Source: Calliopsis andreniformis (lineage: Eukaryota; Arthropoda; Insecta; Hymenoptera; Andrenidae). From it: 64,000 nt of DNA. The notes beneath the pieces were generated by a model, which was not told the DNA's origin, made no database searches, and worked only from the letters and a program-made list of their open reading frames with translations. The DNA lies in NCBI RefSeq assembly GCF_051401765.1, contig NW_027480566.1:496001-560000 (forward strand). The letters are read 5' to 3'. This document shows positions 36,581-48,213 of the stretch, in pieces. The first letter of the stretch is position 1. The number at the start of each line of letters is the position of its first letter. The translations under genes were made by a program, and so were the position numbers.

Positions 36581-39500
36581 TTGAGGCTCTCTAAAACTAT
36601 TAGGCTGTTTTGCTCTCTGATGCCCGTGGACCGAGAGAACGTAGAATATCGGAGCGATCGTGTCGCTCCGGAGTTCGAGCGAAAAAGTTCTAAGTCCCCG
36701 TTCGTGTCGCTCCGGAGCCCGAGCGAAAAAATTGTAAGTCCCCGTTCGTGTCGCTCCGGAACCGAAAGTCGTCGGTTCGAAACGAGAACGTTAGATCCTT
36801 ATTCCTGATCGCTGAGGCACTCTAAAACTATTAGGCTGTTTTGCTCTCTGATGCCCGTGGACCGAGAGAACGTAGAGTGTCGGAGCGATCGTGTCGCTCC
36901 GGAGTTCGAGCGAGAAGATTCTAAGTCCCCGGTCGTGTCGCTCCGGAGCACGAGCGAAAAAATTCTAAGTCCCCGTTCGTGTCGCTCCGGAACCGAATGT
37001 CGACGGAACGAAGGGACAACGATAGATCCTTATTCCTGGAGCTCGTGGCTCTCTAAAGCCATACACTTGTTGTCCTCTGTCTCTTACCTGTGTCGAGATA
37101 ATCGAGAATCATGGAGCGTTCGTGTCGCTTCGGAACCGAAAGTCGTCGGTTCAAAACGAGAACGTTAGATCCTTATTCCTGATCGCTGAGGCACTCTAAA
37201 ACTATTAGGCTGTTTTGCTCTCTGATGCCCGTGGACCGAGAGAACGTAGAATGTCGGAGCGATCGTGTCGCTCCGGAGTTCGAGCGAGAAAATTCTAAGT
37301 CCCCGGTCGTGTCGCTCCGGAGCCCGAGCGAAAAAATTCTAAGTCCCCGTTCGTGTCTCTCCGGAACCGAATGTCGACGGAACGAAGGGACAACGATAGA
37401 TCCTTATTCCTGGAGCTCGTGGCTCTCTAAAGCCATACACTTGTCGTCTGTCTCTTACCTGTGTCGAGATAATCGAGAATCATGGAGCGTTCGTGTCGCT
37501 CCGGAACCGAAAGTCGTCGGTTCGAAACGAGAACGATAGATCCTTATTCCTGATCGTTGAGGCACTCTAAAACTATTAGGCTGTTTTGCTCTCTGATGCC
37601 CGTGGACCGAGAGAACGTAGAATATCGGAGCGATCGTGTCGCTCCGGAGTTCGAGCGAAAAAATTCCAAGTCCCCGTTCGTGTCGCTCCGGAACCGAATG
37701 TCGACGGAACGAAGGGACAACGGTAGATCCTTATTCCTGGTGCTCGTGGCTCTCTAAAACCATACACTTGTTGTCCTCTGTCTCTAATCTGTGTCGAGAT
37801 AATCGAGAATCATGGAGCGTTCGTGTCGCTCCGGAACCGAAAGTCGTCGGTTCGAAACGAGAACGTTAGATCCTTATTCCTGATCGTTGAGGCACTCTAA
37901 AACTATTAGGCTGTTTTGCTCTCTGATGCCCGTGGACCGAGAGAACGTAGAATATCGGAGCGATCGTGTCGGTCCGGAGTTCGAGCGAAAAAATTCTATG
38001 TGCCCGTTCGTGTCGCTCCGGAGCCCGAGCGAAAAAATTCAAAGTGCCCGTTCGTGTCGCTCCGGAACCGAATGTCGACGGAACGAAGGGACAACGGTAG
38101 ATCCTTATTCCTGGTGCTCGTGGCTCTCTAAAACCATACACTTGTTGTCCTCTGTCTCTTACCTGTGTCGAGATAATCGAGAATCATGGAGCGTTCGTGT
38201 CGCTCCGGAACCGAAAGTCATCGTTTCGAAACGAGAACGTTAGATACTTATTCCTGATCGTAGAGGACTCTAAAACTATTAGGCTGTTTTGCTCTCTGAT
38301 GCCCGTGGACCGAGAGAACGTAGAATATCGGAGCGATCGTGTCGCTCCGGAGTTCGAGCGAAAAAGTTCTAAGTCCCCGCTCGTGTCGCTCCGGAGCCCG
38401 AGCGAAAAAATTGTAAGTCCCCGTTCGTGTCGCTCCGGAACCGAAAGTCGTCGGTTCGAAACGAGAACGTTAGATCCTTATTCCTGATGGCTGAGGCACT
38501 CTAAAACTATTAGGCTGTTTTGCTCTCTGATGCCCGTGGACCGAGAGAACGTAGAATGTCGGAGCGATCGTGTCGCTCCGGAGTTCGAGCGAGAAAATTC
38601 TAAGTCCCCGTTCGTGTCGCTCCGGAACCGAATGTCGACGGAACGAAGGGACAACGGTAGATCCTTATTCCTGGTGCTCGTGGCTCTCTAAAGCCATACA
38701 CTTGTTGTCCTCTGTCTCTTACCTGTGTCGAGATAATCGAGAATCATGGAGCGTTCGTGTCGCTCCGGAACCGAAAGTCGTCGGTTCGAAACGAGAACGT
38801 TAGATCCTTATTCCTGATCGTTGAGGCACTCTAAAACTATTAGGCAGTTTTGCTCTCTGATGCCCGTGGACCGAGAGAACGTAGAATATCGGAGCGATCG
38901 TGTCGCTCCGGAGTTCGAGCTAAAACATTCTAAGTCCCGTTCGTGTCGCTCCGGAACCGAATGTCGACGGAACGAAGGGACAACGGTAGATCCTTATTCC
39001 TGGTGCTCGTGGCTCTCTAAAACCATACACTTGTTGTGCTCTGTCTCTTACCTGTGTCGAGATAATCGAGAATCATGGAGCGTTCGTGTCGCTCCGGAAC
39101 CGAAAGTCGTCGGTTCGAAACGAGAACGTTAGATCCTTATTCCTGATCGTTGAGGCACTCTAAAACTATTAGGCTGTTTTGCTCTCTGATGCCCGTGGAC
39201 CGAGAGAACGTAGAATATCGGAGCGATCGTGTCGCTCCGGAGTTCGAGCTAAAACATTCTAAGTCCCGTTCGTGTCGCTCCGGAACCGAATGTCGACGGA
39301 ACGAAGGGACAACGGTAGATCCTTATTCCTGGCGCTCGTGGCTCTCTAAAACCATACACTTGTTGTCCTCTGTCTCTTACCTGTGTCGAGATAATCGAGA
39401 ATCATGGAGCGTTCGTGTCGCTCCGGAACCGAAAGTCGTCGGTTCGAAACGAGAACGTTAGATCCTTATTCCTGATCGTTGAGGCACTCTAAAACTATTA

Positions 39501-39808
39501 GGCTGTTTTGCTCTCTGATGCCCGTGGACCGAGAGAACGTAGAATATCGGAGCGATCGTGTCGCTCCGGAGTTCGAGCGAAAAAATTCCAAGTCCCCGTT
39601 CGTGTCGCTCCGGAACCGAATGTCGACGGAACGAAGGGACAACGGTAGATCCTTATTCCTGGTGCTCGCGGCTCTCTAAAACCATTCACTTGTTGTCCTC
39701 TGTCTTTTACCTGTGTCGAGATAATCGAGAATCATGGAGCGTTCGTGTCGCTCCGGAAACGAAAGTCGTCGGTTCGAAACGAGGACGTTAGATCCTTATT
39801 CCTGATCG
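36581..39808 (+). repeat. Mixed satellite block, collinear with 53.0-57.9 kb
   Basis: Monomers start at 36581 (231), 36812 (374), 37186 (371), 37557 (330), 37887 (374), 38261 (230), 38491 (330), 38821 (329), 39150 (329) and 39479 (330). The 371 copy has a 3-base loss, CACTTGTCGTCTG. The 37887 copy carries TGTCGGTCCGG and TCTATGTGCCC. The 38261 copy begins GTAGAGGACTC. The two 329-bp copies share the GCTAAAACATTC module and one lost C in AAGTCCCGTTC. The first seven correspond to 52987-57896 with 44-bp differences. Confidence 0.92.
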
Positions 39809-41347
39809 TTGAGGCACTCTAAAACTATTAGGCTGTTTTGCTCTCTGATGCCCGTGGACCGAGAGAACGTAGAATATCAGAGCGATCGTGTCGCTCCGGA
39901 GTTCGAGCGAAAAAATTCGAAGTCCCCGTTCGTGTCGCTCCGGAGCCCGAGCGAAAAAATTCTACGTCCCCGTTCGTATCGCTCCGGAGCCTGAACGAAA
40001 AAATTCTAAGTCCAATTTCGTGTCGCTCCGGAACCGAACGTCGACGGAACGAAGGGACAACGGTAGATCCTTATTCCTGGTGCTCGTGGCTCTCTAAAAC
40101 CATACACTTGTTGTCCTCTGTCTCTTACCTGTGTCGAGATAATCGAGAATCATGGAGCGTTCGTGTCGCTCCGGAACCGAAAGTCGTCGGTTCGAAACGA
40201 GAACGTTAGATCCTTATTCCTGATCGTTGAGGCACTCTAAAACTATTAGGCTGTTTTGCTCTCTGATGCCCGTGGACCGAGAGAACGTAGAATATCGGAG
40301 CGATCGTGTCGCTCCGGAGTTCGAGCGAAAACATTCTAAGTCCCCGTTCGTGTCGCTCCGGAACCGAATGTCGACGGAACGAAAGGACAACGGTAGATCC
40401 TTATTCCTGATGCTCGTGGCTCTCTAAAACCATACACTTGTTCTCCTCTGTCTCTTACCTGTGTCGAGATAATCGAGAATCATGGAGCGTTCGTGTCGCT
40501 CCGGAACCGAAAGTCGTCGGTTCGAAACGAGAACGTTAGATCCATATTCCTGATCGTTGAGGCACTCTAAAACTATTAGGCTGTTTTGCTCTCTGATGCC
40601 CGTGGACCGAGAGAACGTAGAATAACGGAGCGATCGTGTCGCTCCGGAGCCCGAGCGAAAAAATTCTAAGTCCCCGTTCGTGTCGCTCCGGAGCCCGAGC
40701 GAAAAAATTCTAAGTACCCGTTCGTGTCGCTCCGGAGCCTGAGCGAAAAAATTCTAAGTCCCCGTTCGTGTCGCTCCGGAACCGAAAGTCGACGGAACGA
40801 AGGGACAACGGTAGATCCTTATTCCTGGTGCTCGCGGCTCTCTAAAACCATACAGTTGTTGTCCTCTGTCTCTTACCTGTGTCGAGATAATCGAGAATCA
40901 TGGAGCGTTCGTGTCGCTCCGGAAACTAAAGTCGTCGGTTCGAAACGAGGACGTTAGATCCTTATTCCTGATCGTTGAGGCACTCTAAAACTATTAGGCT
41001 GTTTTGCTCTCTGATGCCGTGGACCGAGAGAACGTAGAATATCGGAGCGATCGTGTCGCTCCGGAGTTCGAGCGAAAAAATTCTAAGTCTCCGTTCGTGT
41101 CGCTCCGGAGCCCGAGCGAAAAAATTCTAAGTCCCCGTTCGTGTCGCTCCGGAACCGAGTGTCGACGGAACGAAGGGACAACGGTAGATCCTTATTCCTG
41201 GTGCTCGTGGCTCTCTAAAACCATACACTTGTTGTCCTCTGTCTCTTACCTGTGTCGAGATAATCGAGAATCATGGAGCGTTCGTGTCGCTCCGGAAACG
41301 AAAGTCGTCGGTTCGAAACGAGGACGTTAGATCCTTATTCCTGATCG
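39809..41347 (+). repeat. 1,539-bp higher-order repeat, copy 1
   Basis: Monomers start at 39809 (418), 40227 (330), 40557 (418) and 40975 (373, one C lost in GATGCCGTGG). Shared marks of this HOR are ATATCAGAGCG, TTCTACGTCCCC and AAGTCCAATTTCG in the first monomer, ACGAAAGGACAACGG in the second, and AATAACGGAGCG with CATACAGTTG in the third. Private marks are GCCTGAACG (about 39,990) and GGAAACTAAAGTCG (about 40,921). Confidence 0.94.
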
Positions 41348-42655
41348 TTGAGGCACTCTAAAACTATTAGGCTGTTTTGCTCTCTGATGCCCGTGGACCG
41401 AGAGAACGTAGAATATCAGAGCGATCGTGTCGCTCCGGAGTTCGAGCGAAAAAATTCGAAGTCCCCGTTCGTGTCGCTCCGGAGCCCGAGCGAAAAAATT
41501 CTACGTCCCCGTTCGTGTCGCTCCGGAGCCTGAGCGAAAAAATTCTAAGTACAATTTCGTGTCGCTCCGGAACCGAACGTCGACAGAACGAAGGGACAAC
41601 GGTAGATCCTTATTCCTGGTGCTCGTGGCTCTCTAAAACCATACACTTGTTGTCCTCTGTCTCTTACCTGTGTCGAGATAATCGAGAATCATGGAGCGTT
41701 CGTGTCGCTCCGGAACCGAAAGTCGTCGGTTCGAAACGAGAACGTTAGATCCATATTCCTGATCGTTGAGGCACTCTAAAACTATTAGGCTGTTTTGCTC
41801 TCTGATGCCGTGGACCGAGAGAACGTAGAATATCGGAGCGATCGTGTCGCTCCGGATTTCGAGCGAGAAAATTCTAAGTCCCCGGTCGTGTCGCTCCGGA
41901 GCCCGAGCGAAAAAATTCTAAGTCCCCGTTCGTGTCGCTCCGGAACCGAATGTCGACGGAACGAAGGGACAACGATAGATCCTTATTCCTGGAGCTCGTG
42001 GCTCTCTAAAGCCATACACTTGTTGTCCTCTGTCTCTTACCTGTGTCGAGATAATCGAGAATCATGGAGCGTTCGTGTCGCTCCGGAACCGAAAGTCGTC
42101 GGTTCGAAACGAGAACGTTAGATCCTTATTCCTGATGGTTGAGGCACTCTAAAACTATTAGGCTGTTTTGCTCTCTGATGCCCGTGGACCGAGAGACCGT
42201 AGAATATCGGAGCGATCGTGTCGCTCCGGAGATCGAGCGAAATAGTTCTAAGTCCCCGTTCGTGTCGCTCCGGAACCGAAAGTCGTCGGTTCGAAACGAG
42301 AACGTTAGATCCTTATTCCTGATGGCTGAGGCACTCTAAAACTATTAGGCTGTTTTGCTCTCTGATGCCCGTGGACCGAGAGAACGTAGAATATCGGAGC
42401 GATCGTGTCGCTCCGGAGTTCGAGCGAAAAAATTCTAAGTCCCCGTTCGTGTCGCTCCGGAACCGAATGTCGACGGAACGAAGGGACAACGGTAGATCCT
42501 TATTCCGGGTGCCCGCGGCTCTCTAAAACCATACACTTGTTGTCCTCTGTCTCTTACCTGTGTCGAGAAAATCGAGAATCATGGAGCGTTCGTGTCGCTC
42601 CGGAACCGAAAGTCGTCGGTTCGAAACGAGAACGTTAGATCCTTATTCCTGATCG
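41348..42655 (+). repeat. Satellite block with a 187-bp minimal monomer
   Basis: Monomers start at 41348 (418), 41766 (373), 42139 (187) and 42326 (330). The 41348 copy carries AAGTACAATTTCG and CGACAGAACG and is matched at 61678. The 187-bp monomer has one 44-bp module and module B only, and is marked by GAGAGACCGTAG and GCGAAATAGTTC; its only counterpart is at 62096. Confidence 0.93.
42139..42325 (+). repeat. 187-bp minimal monomer (143B + 44)
   Basis: The shortest unit in the window, made of one 44-bp module and one B module. It lacks module A entirely. The first 44-bp module has GGAGATCGAGCG and AAATAGTTC, marks shared with 22852, 26217 and 30673. A second copy lies at 62096-62282. It may resemble the ancestral unit, but shared marks with longer monomers make secondary loss more likely. 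Confidence 0.92.
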
Positions 42656-44194
42656 TTGAGGCACTCTAAAACTATTAGGCTGTTTTGCTCTCTGATGCCC
42701 GTGGACCGAGAGAACGTAGAATATCAGAGCGATCGTGTCGCTCCGGAGTTCGAGCGAAAAAATTCGAAGTCCCCGTTCGTGTCGCTCCGGAGCCCGAGCG
42801 AAAAAATTCTACGTCCCCGTTCGTATCGCTCCGGAGCCTGAGCGAAAAAATTCTAAGTCCAATTTCGTGTCGCTCCGGAACCGAACGTCGACGGAACGAA
42901 GGGACAACGGTAGATCCTTATTCCTGGTGCTCGTGGCTCTCTAAAACCATACACTTGTTGTCCTCTGTCTCTTACCTGTGTCGAGATAATCGAGAATCAT
43001 GGAGCGTTCGTGTCGCTCCGGAACCGAAAGTCGTCGGTTCGAAACGAGAACGTTAGATCCTTATTCCTGATCGTTGAGGCACTCTAAAACTATTAGGCTG
43101 TTTTGCTCTCTGATGCCCGTGGACCGAGAGAACGTAGAATATCGGAGCGATCGTGTCGCTCCGGAGTTCGAGCGAAAACATTCTAAGTCCCCGTTCGTGT
43201 CGCTCCGGAACCGAATGTCGACGGAACGAAAGGACAACGGTAGATCCTTATTCCTGGTGCTCGTGGCTCTCTAAAACCATACACTTGTTCTCCTCTGTCT
43301 CTTACCTGTGTCGAGATAATCGAGAATCATGGAGCGTTCGTGTCGCTCCGGAACCGAAAGTCGTCGGTTCGAAACGAGAACGTTAGATCCATATTCCTGA
43401 TCGTTGAGGCACTCTAAAACTATTAGGCTGTTTTGCTCTCTGATGCCCGTGGACCGAGAGAACGTAGAATAACGGAGCGATCGTGTCGCTCCGGAGCCCG
43501 AGCGAAAAAATTCTAAGTCCCCGTTCGTGTCGCTCCGGAGCCCGAGCGAAAAAATTCTAAGTACCCGTTCGTGTCGCTCCGGAGCCTGAGCGAAAAAATT
43601 CTAAGTCCCCGTTCGTGTCGCTCCGGAACCGAAAGTCGACGGAACGAAGGGACAACGGTAGATCCTTATTCCTGGTGCTCGCGGCTCTCTAAAACCATAC
43701 AGTTGTTGTCCTCTGTCTCTTACCTGTGTCGAGATAATCGAGAATCATGGAGCGTTCGTGTCGCTCCGGAAACGAAAGTCGTCGGTTCGAAACGAGGACG
43801 TTAGATCCTTATTCCTGATCGTTGAGGCACTCTAAAACTATTAGGCTGTTTTGCTCTCTGATGCCGTGGACCGAGAGAACGTAGAATATCGGAGCGATCG
43901 TGTCGCTCCGGAGTTCGAGCGAAAAAATTCTAAGTCTCCGTTCGTGTCGCTCCGGAGCCCGAGCGAAAAAATTCTAAGTCCCCGTTCGTGTCGCTCCGGA
44001 ACCGAGTGTCGACGGAACGAAGGGACAACGGTAGATCCTTATTCCTGGTGCTCGTGGCTCTCTAAAACCATACACTTGTTGTCCTCTGTCTCTTACCTGT
44101 GTCGAGATAATCGAGAATCATGGAGCGTTCGTGTCGCTCCGGAAACGAAAGTCGTCGGTTCGAAACGAGGACGTTAGATCCTTATTCCTGATCG
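42656..44194 (+). repeat. 1,539-bp higher-order repeat, copy 2
   Basis: Monomers start at 42656 (418), 43074 (330), 43404 (418) and 43822 (373). Order, lengths and marks match copy 1 at 39809, without its private changes. The sequence continues into another first-position 418-bp monomer at 44195. Confidence 0.95.
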
Positions 44195-46349
44195 TTGAGG
44201 CACTCTAAAACTATTAGGCTGTTTTGCTCTCTGATGCCCGTGGACCGAGAGAACGTAGAATATCAGAGCGATCGTGTCGCTCCGGAGTTCGAGCGAAAAA
44301 ATTCGAAGTCCCCGTTCGTGTCGCTCCGGAGCCCGAGCGAAAAAATTCTACGTCCCCGTTCGTATCGCTCCGGAGCCTGAGCGAAAAAATTCTAAGTCCA
44401 ATTTCGTGTCGCTCCGGAACCGAACGTCGACGGAACGAAGGGACAACGGTAGATCCTTATTCCTGGTGCTCGTGGCTCTCTAAAACCATACACTTGTTGT
44501 CCTCTGTCTCTTACCTGTGTCGAGATAATCGAGAATCATGGAGCGTTCGTGTCGCTCCGGAACCGAAAGTCGTCGGTTCGAAACGAGAACGTTAGATCCT
44601 TATTCCTGATCGTTGAGGCACTCTAAAACTATTAGGCTGTTTTGCTCTCTGATGCCCGTGGACCGAGAGAACGTAGAATATCGGAGCGATCGTGTCGCTC
44701 CGGAGTTCGAGCGAAAAAATTCCAAGTCCCCGTTCGTGTCGCTCCGGAACCGAATGTCGACGGAACGAAGGGACAACGATAGATCCTTATTCCTGGAGCT
44801 CGTGGCTCTCTAAAGCCATACACTTGTTGTCCTCTGTCTCTTACCTGTGTCGAGATAATCGAGAATCATGGAGCGTTCGTGTCGCTCCGGAACCGAAAGT
44901 CGTCGGTTCGAAACGAGAACGTTAGATCCTTATTCCTCATCGTTGAGGCACTCTAAAACTATTAGGCTGTTTTGCTCTCTGATGCCCGTGGACCGAGAGA
45001 ACGTAGAATATCGGAGCGATCGTGTCGCTCCGGAGTTCGAGCGAAAAAATTCCAAGTCCCCGTTCGTGTCGCTCCGGAACCGAATGTCGACGGAACGAAG
45101 GGGCAACGGTAGATCCTTATTCCTGGTGCTCGTGGCTCTCTAAAACCATACACTTGTTGTCCTCTGTCTCTTACCTGTGTCCAGATAATCGAGAATCATG
45201 GAGCGTTCGTGTCGCTCCGGATCCGAAAGTCATCGGTTCGAAACGAGAACGTTAGATCCTTATTCCTGATGGCTGAGGCACTCTAAAACTATTAGGCTGT
45301 TTTGCTCTCTGATGCCCGTGGACCGAGAGAACGTAGAATGTCGGAGCGATCGTGTCGCTCCGGAGTTCGAGCGAAAAAATTCTAAGTCCCCGTTCGTGTC
45401 GCTCCGGAGCCCGAGCGAAAAATTCTAAGTCCCCGTTCGTGTCGCTCCGGAACCGAATGTCGACGGAACGAAGGGACAACGGTAGATCCTTATTCCTGGT
45501 GCTCGCGGCTCTCTAAAACCATACACTTGTTGTCCTCTGTCTCTTACCTGTGTCGACAAAATCGAGAATCATGGAGCGTTCGTGTCGCTCCGGAACCGAA
45601 AGTCGTCGGTTCGAAACGAGAACGTTAGATTCTTATTCCTGATCGTTGAGGCACTCTAAAACTATTAGGCTATTTTGCTCTCTGATGCCCGTGGACCGAG
45701 AGAACGTAGAATATCGGAGCGATCGTGTCGCTCCGGAGTTCGAGCGAAAAAGTTCTAAGTCCCCGTTCGTGTCGCTCCGGAGCCCAAGCGAAAAAATTGT
45801 AAGTCCCCGTTCGTGTCGCCCCGGAACCGAATGTCGACGGAACGAAGGGACAACGGTAGATCCTTATTCCTGGTGCTCGTGGCTCTCTAGAACCATACAC
45901 TTGTTGTCCTCTGTCTCTTACCTGTGTCGAGATAATCGAGAATTATGGAGCGTTCGTGTCGCTCCGGAACCGAAAGTCGTCGGTTCGAAACGAGAACGTT
46001 AGATCCTTATTCCTGATCGTTGAGGCACTCTAAAACTATTAGGCTGTTTTGCTCTCTGATGCCCGTGGACCGAGAGAACGTAGAATATCGGAGCGATCGT
46101 GTCGCTCCGGAGTTCGAGCTAAAACATTCTAAGTCCCCGTTCGTGTCGCTCCGGAACCGAATGTCGACGGAACGAAGGGACAACGGTAGATCCTTATTCC
46201 TGGTGCTCGTGGCTCTCTAAAACCATACACTTGTTGTCCTCTGTCTCTTACCTGTGTCGAGATAATCGAGAATCATGGAGCGTTCGTGTCGCTTCGGAAC
46301 CGAAAGTCGTCGGTTCGAAACGAGAACGTTAGATCCTTATTCCTGATCG
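44195..46349 (+). repeat. Mixed satellite block
   Basis: Monomers start at 44195 (418), 44613 (330), 44943 (330), 45273 (373, one A lost in the A-tract near 45,418), 45646 (374) and 46020 (330). The 44613 and 44943 copies share marks with 62613 and 63504: ACGATAGATCC with GGAGCTCGTGG, TTCCTCATCG, AGGGGCAACGG and GTGTCCAGATAATCG. The 46020 copy has the GCTAAAACATTC module. Confidence 0.92.
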
Positions 46350-48213
46350 CTGAGGCACTCTAAAACTATTAGGCTGTTTTGCTCTCTGATGCCCGTGGAC
46401 CGAGAGAACGTAGAATGTCGGAGCGATCGTGTCGCTCCGGAGTTCGAGCGAGAAAATTCTAAGTCCCCGGTCGTGTCGCTCCGGAGCCCGAGCGAAAAAA
46501 TTCTAAGTCCCCGTTCGTGTCGCTCCGGAACCGAATGTCGACGGAACGAAGGGACAACGATAGATCCTTATTCCTGGAGCTCGTGGCTCTCTAAAGCCAT
46601 ACACTTGTCGTCTGTCTCTTACCTGTGTCGAGATAATCGAGAATCATGGAGCGTTCGTGTCGCTCCGGAACCGAAAGTCGTCGGTTCGAAACGAGAACGT
46701 TAGATCCTTATTCCTGATCGTTGAGGCACTCTAAAACTATTAGGCTGTTTTGCTCTCTGATGCCCGTGGACCGAGAGAACGTAGAATATCGGAGCGATCG
46801 TGTCGCTCCGGAGATCGAGCGAAAAAGTTCTAAGTCCCCGTTCGTGTCGCTCCGGAGCCCGAGCGAAAAAATTGTAAGTCCCCGTTCGTGTCGCTCCGGA
46901 ACCGAAAGTCGTCTGTTCGAAACGAGAACGTTAGATCCTTATTCCTGATGGCTGAGGCACTCTAAAACTATTAGGCTGTTTTGCTCCCTGATGCCCGTGG
47001 ACCGAGAGAACGTAGAATATCGGAGCGATCGTGTCGCTCCGGAGTTCGAGCGAAAAAATTCTAAGTCCCCGTTCGTGTCGCCCCGGAACCGAATGTCGAC
47101 GGAACGAAGGGACAGCGGTAGATCCTTATTCCTGGTGCTCGTGGCTCTCTAAAACCATACACTTGTTGTCCTCTGTCTCTTACCTGTGTCGAGATAATCG
47201 AGAATTATGGTGCGTTCGTGTCGCTCCGGATCCGAAAGTCGTCGGTTCGAAACGAGAACGTTAGATCCTTATTCCTGATCGCTGAGGCACTCTAAAACTA
47301 TTAGGCTGTTTTGCTCTCTGATGCCCGTGGACCGAGAGAACGTAGAATGTCGGAGCGATCGTGTCGCTCCGGAGTTCGAGCGAGAAAACTCTAAGTCCCC
47401 GGTCGTGTCGCTCCGGAGCCCGAGCGAAAAAATTCTAAGTCCCCGTTCGTGTCGCTCCGGAACCGAATGTCGACGGAACGAAGGGACAACGATAGATCCT
47501 TATTCCTGGAGCTCGTGGCTCTCTAAAGCCATACACTTGTCGTCTGTCTCTTACCTGTGTCGAGATAATCGAGAATCATGGAGCGTTCGTGTCGCTCCGG
47601 AACCGAAAGTCGTCGGTTCGAAACGAGAACGTTAGATCCTTATTCCTGATCGTTGAAGCACTCTAAAACTATTAGGCTGTTTTGCTCTCTGATGCCCGTG
47701 GACCGAGAGAACGTAGAATATCGGAGCGATCGTGTCGCTCCGGAGATCGAGCGAAAAAGTTCTAAGTCCCCGTTCGTGTCGCTCCGGAGCCCGAGCGAAA
47801 AAATTGTAAGTCCCCGTTCGTGTCGCTCCGGAACCGAAAGTCGTCTGTTCGAAACGAGAACGTTAGATCCTTATTCCTGATGGCTGAGGCACTCTAAAAC
47901 TATTAGGCTGTTTTGCTCCCTGATGCCCGTGGACCGAGAGAACGTAGAATATCGGAGCGATCGTGTCGCTCCGGAGTTCGAGCGAAAAAATTCTAAGTCC
48001 CCGTTCGTGTCGCCCCGGAACCGAATGTCGACGGAACGAAGGGACAACGGTAGATCCTTATTCCTGGTGCTCGTGGCTCTCTAAAACCATACACTTGTTG
48101 TCCTCTGTCTCTTACCTGTGTCGAGATAATCGAGAATCATGGAGCGTTCGTGTCGCTCCGGAACCGAAAGTCATCGTTTCGAAACGAGAACGTTAGATAC
48201 TTATTCCTGATCG
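46350..48213 (+). repeat. 932-bp higher-order repeat, two tandem copies
   Basis: Copy 1: 46350 (371), 46721 (231), 46952 (330). Copy 2: 47282 (371), 47653 (231), 47884 (330). Marks are CACTTGTCGTCTG, GTCGTCTGTTCGAAACG, TGCTCCCTGATGCC and CGTGTCGCCCCGG. A third, modified set is at 48588-49520. The 374/231/330 plan equals that of the 935-bp HOR at 3.4-5.3 kb but the marks differ, so the two look independently formed. Confidence 0.93.
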
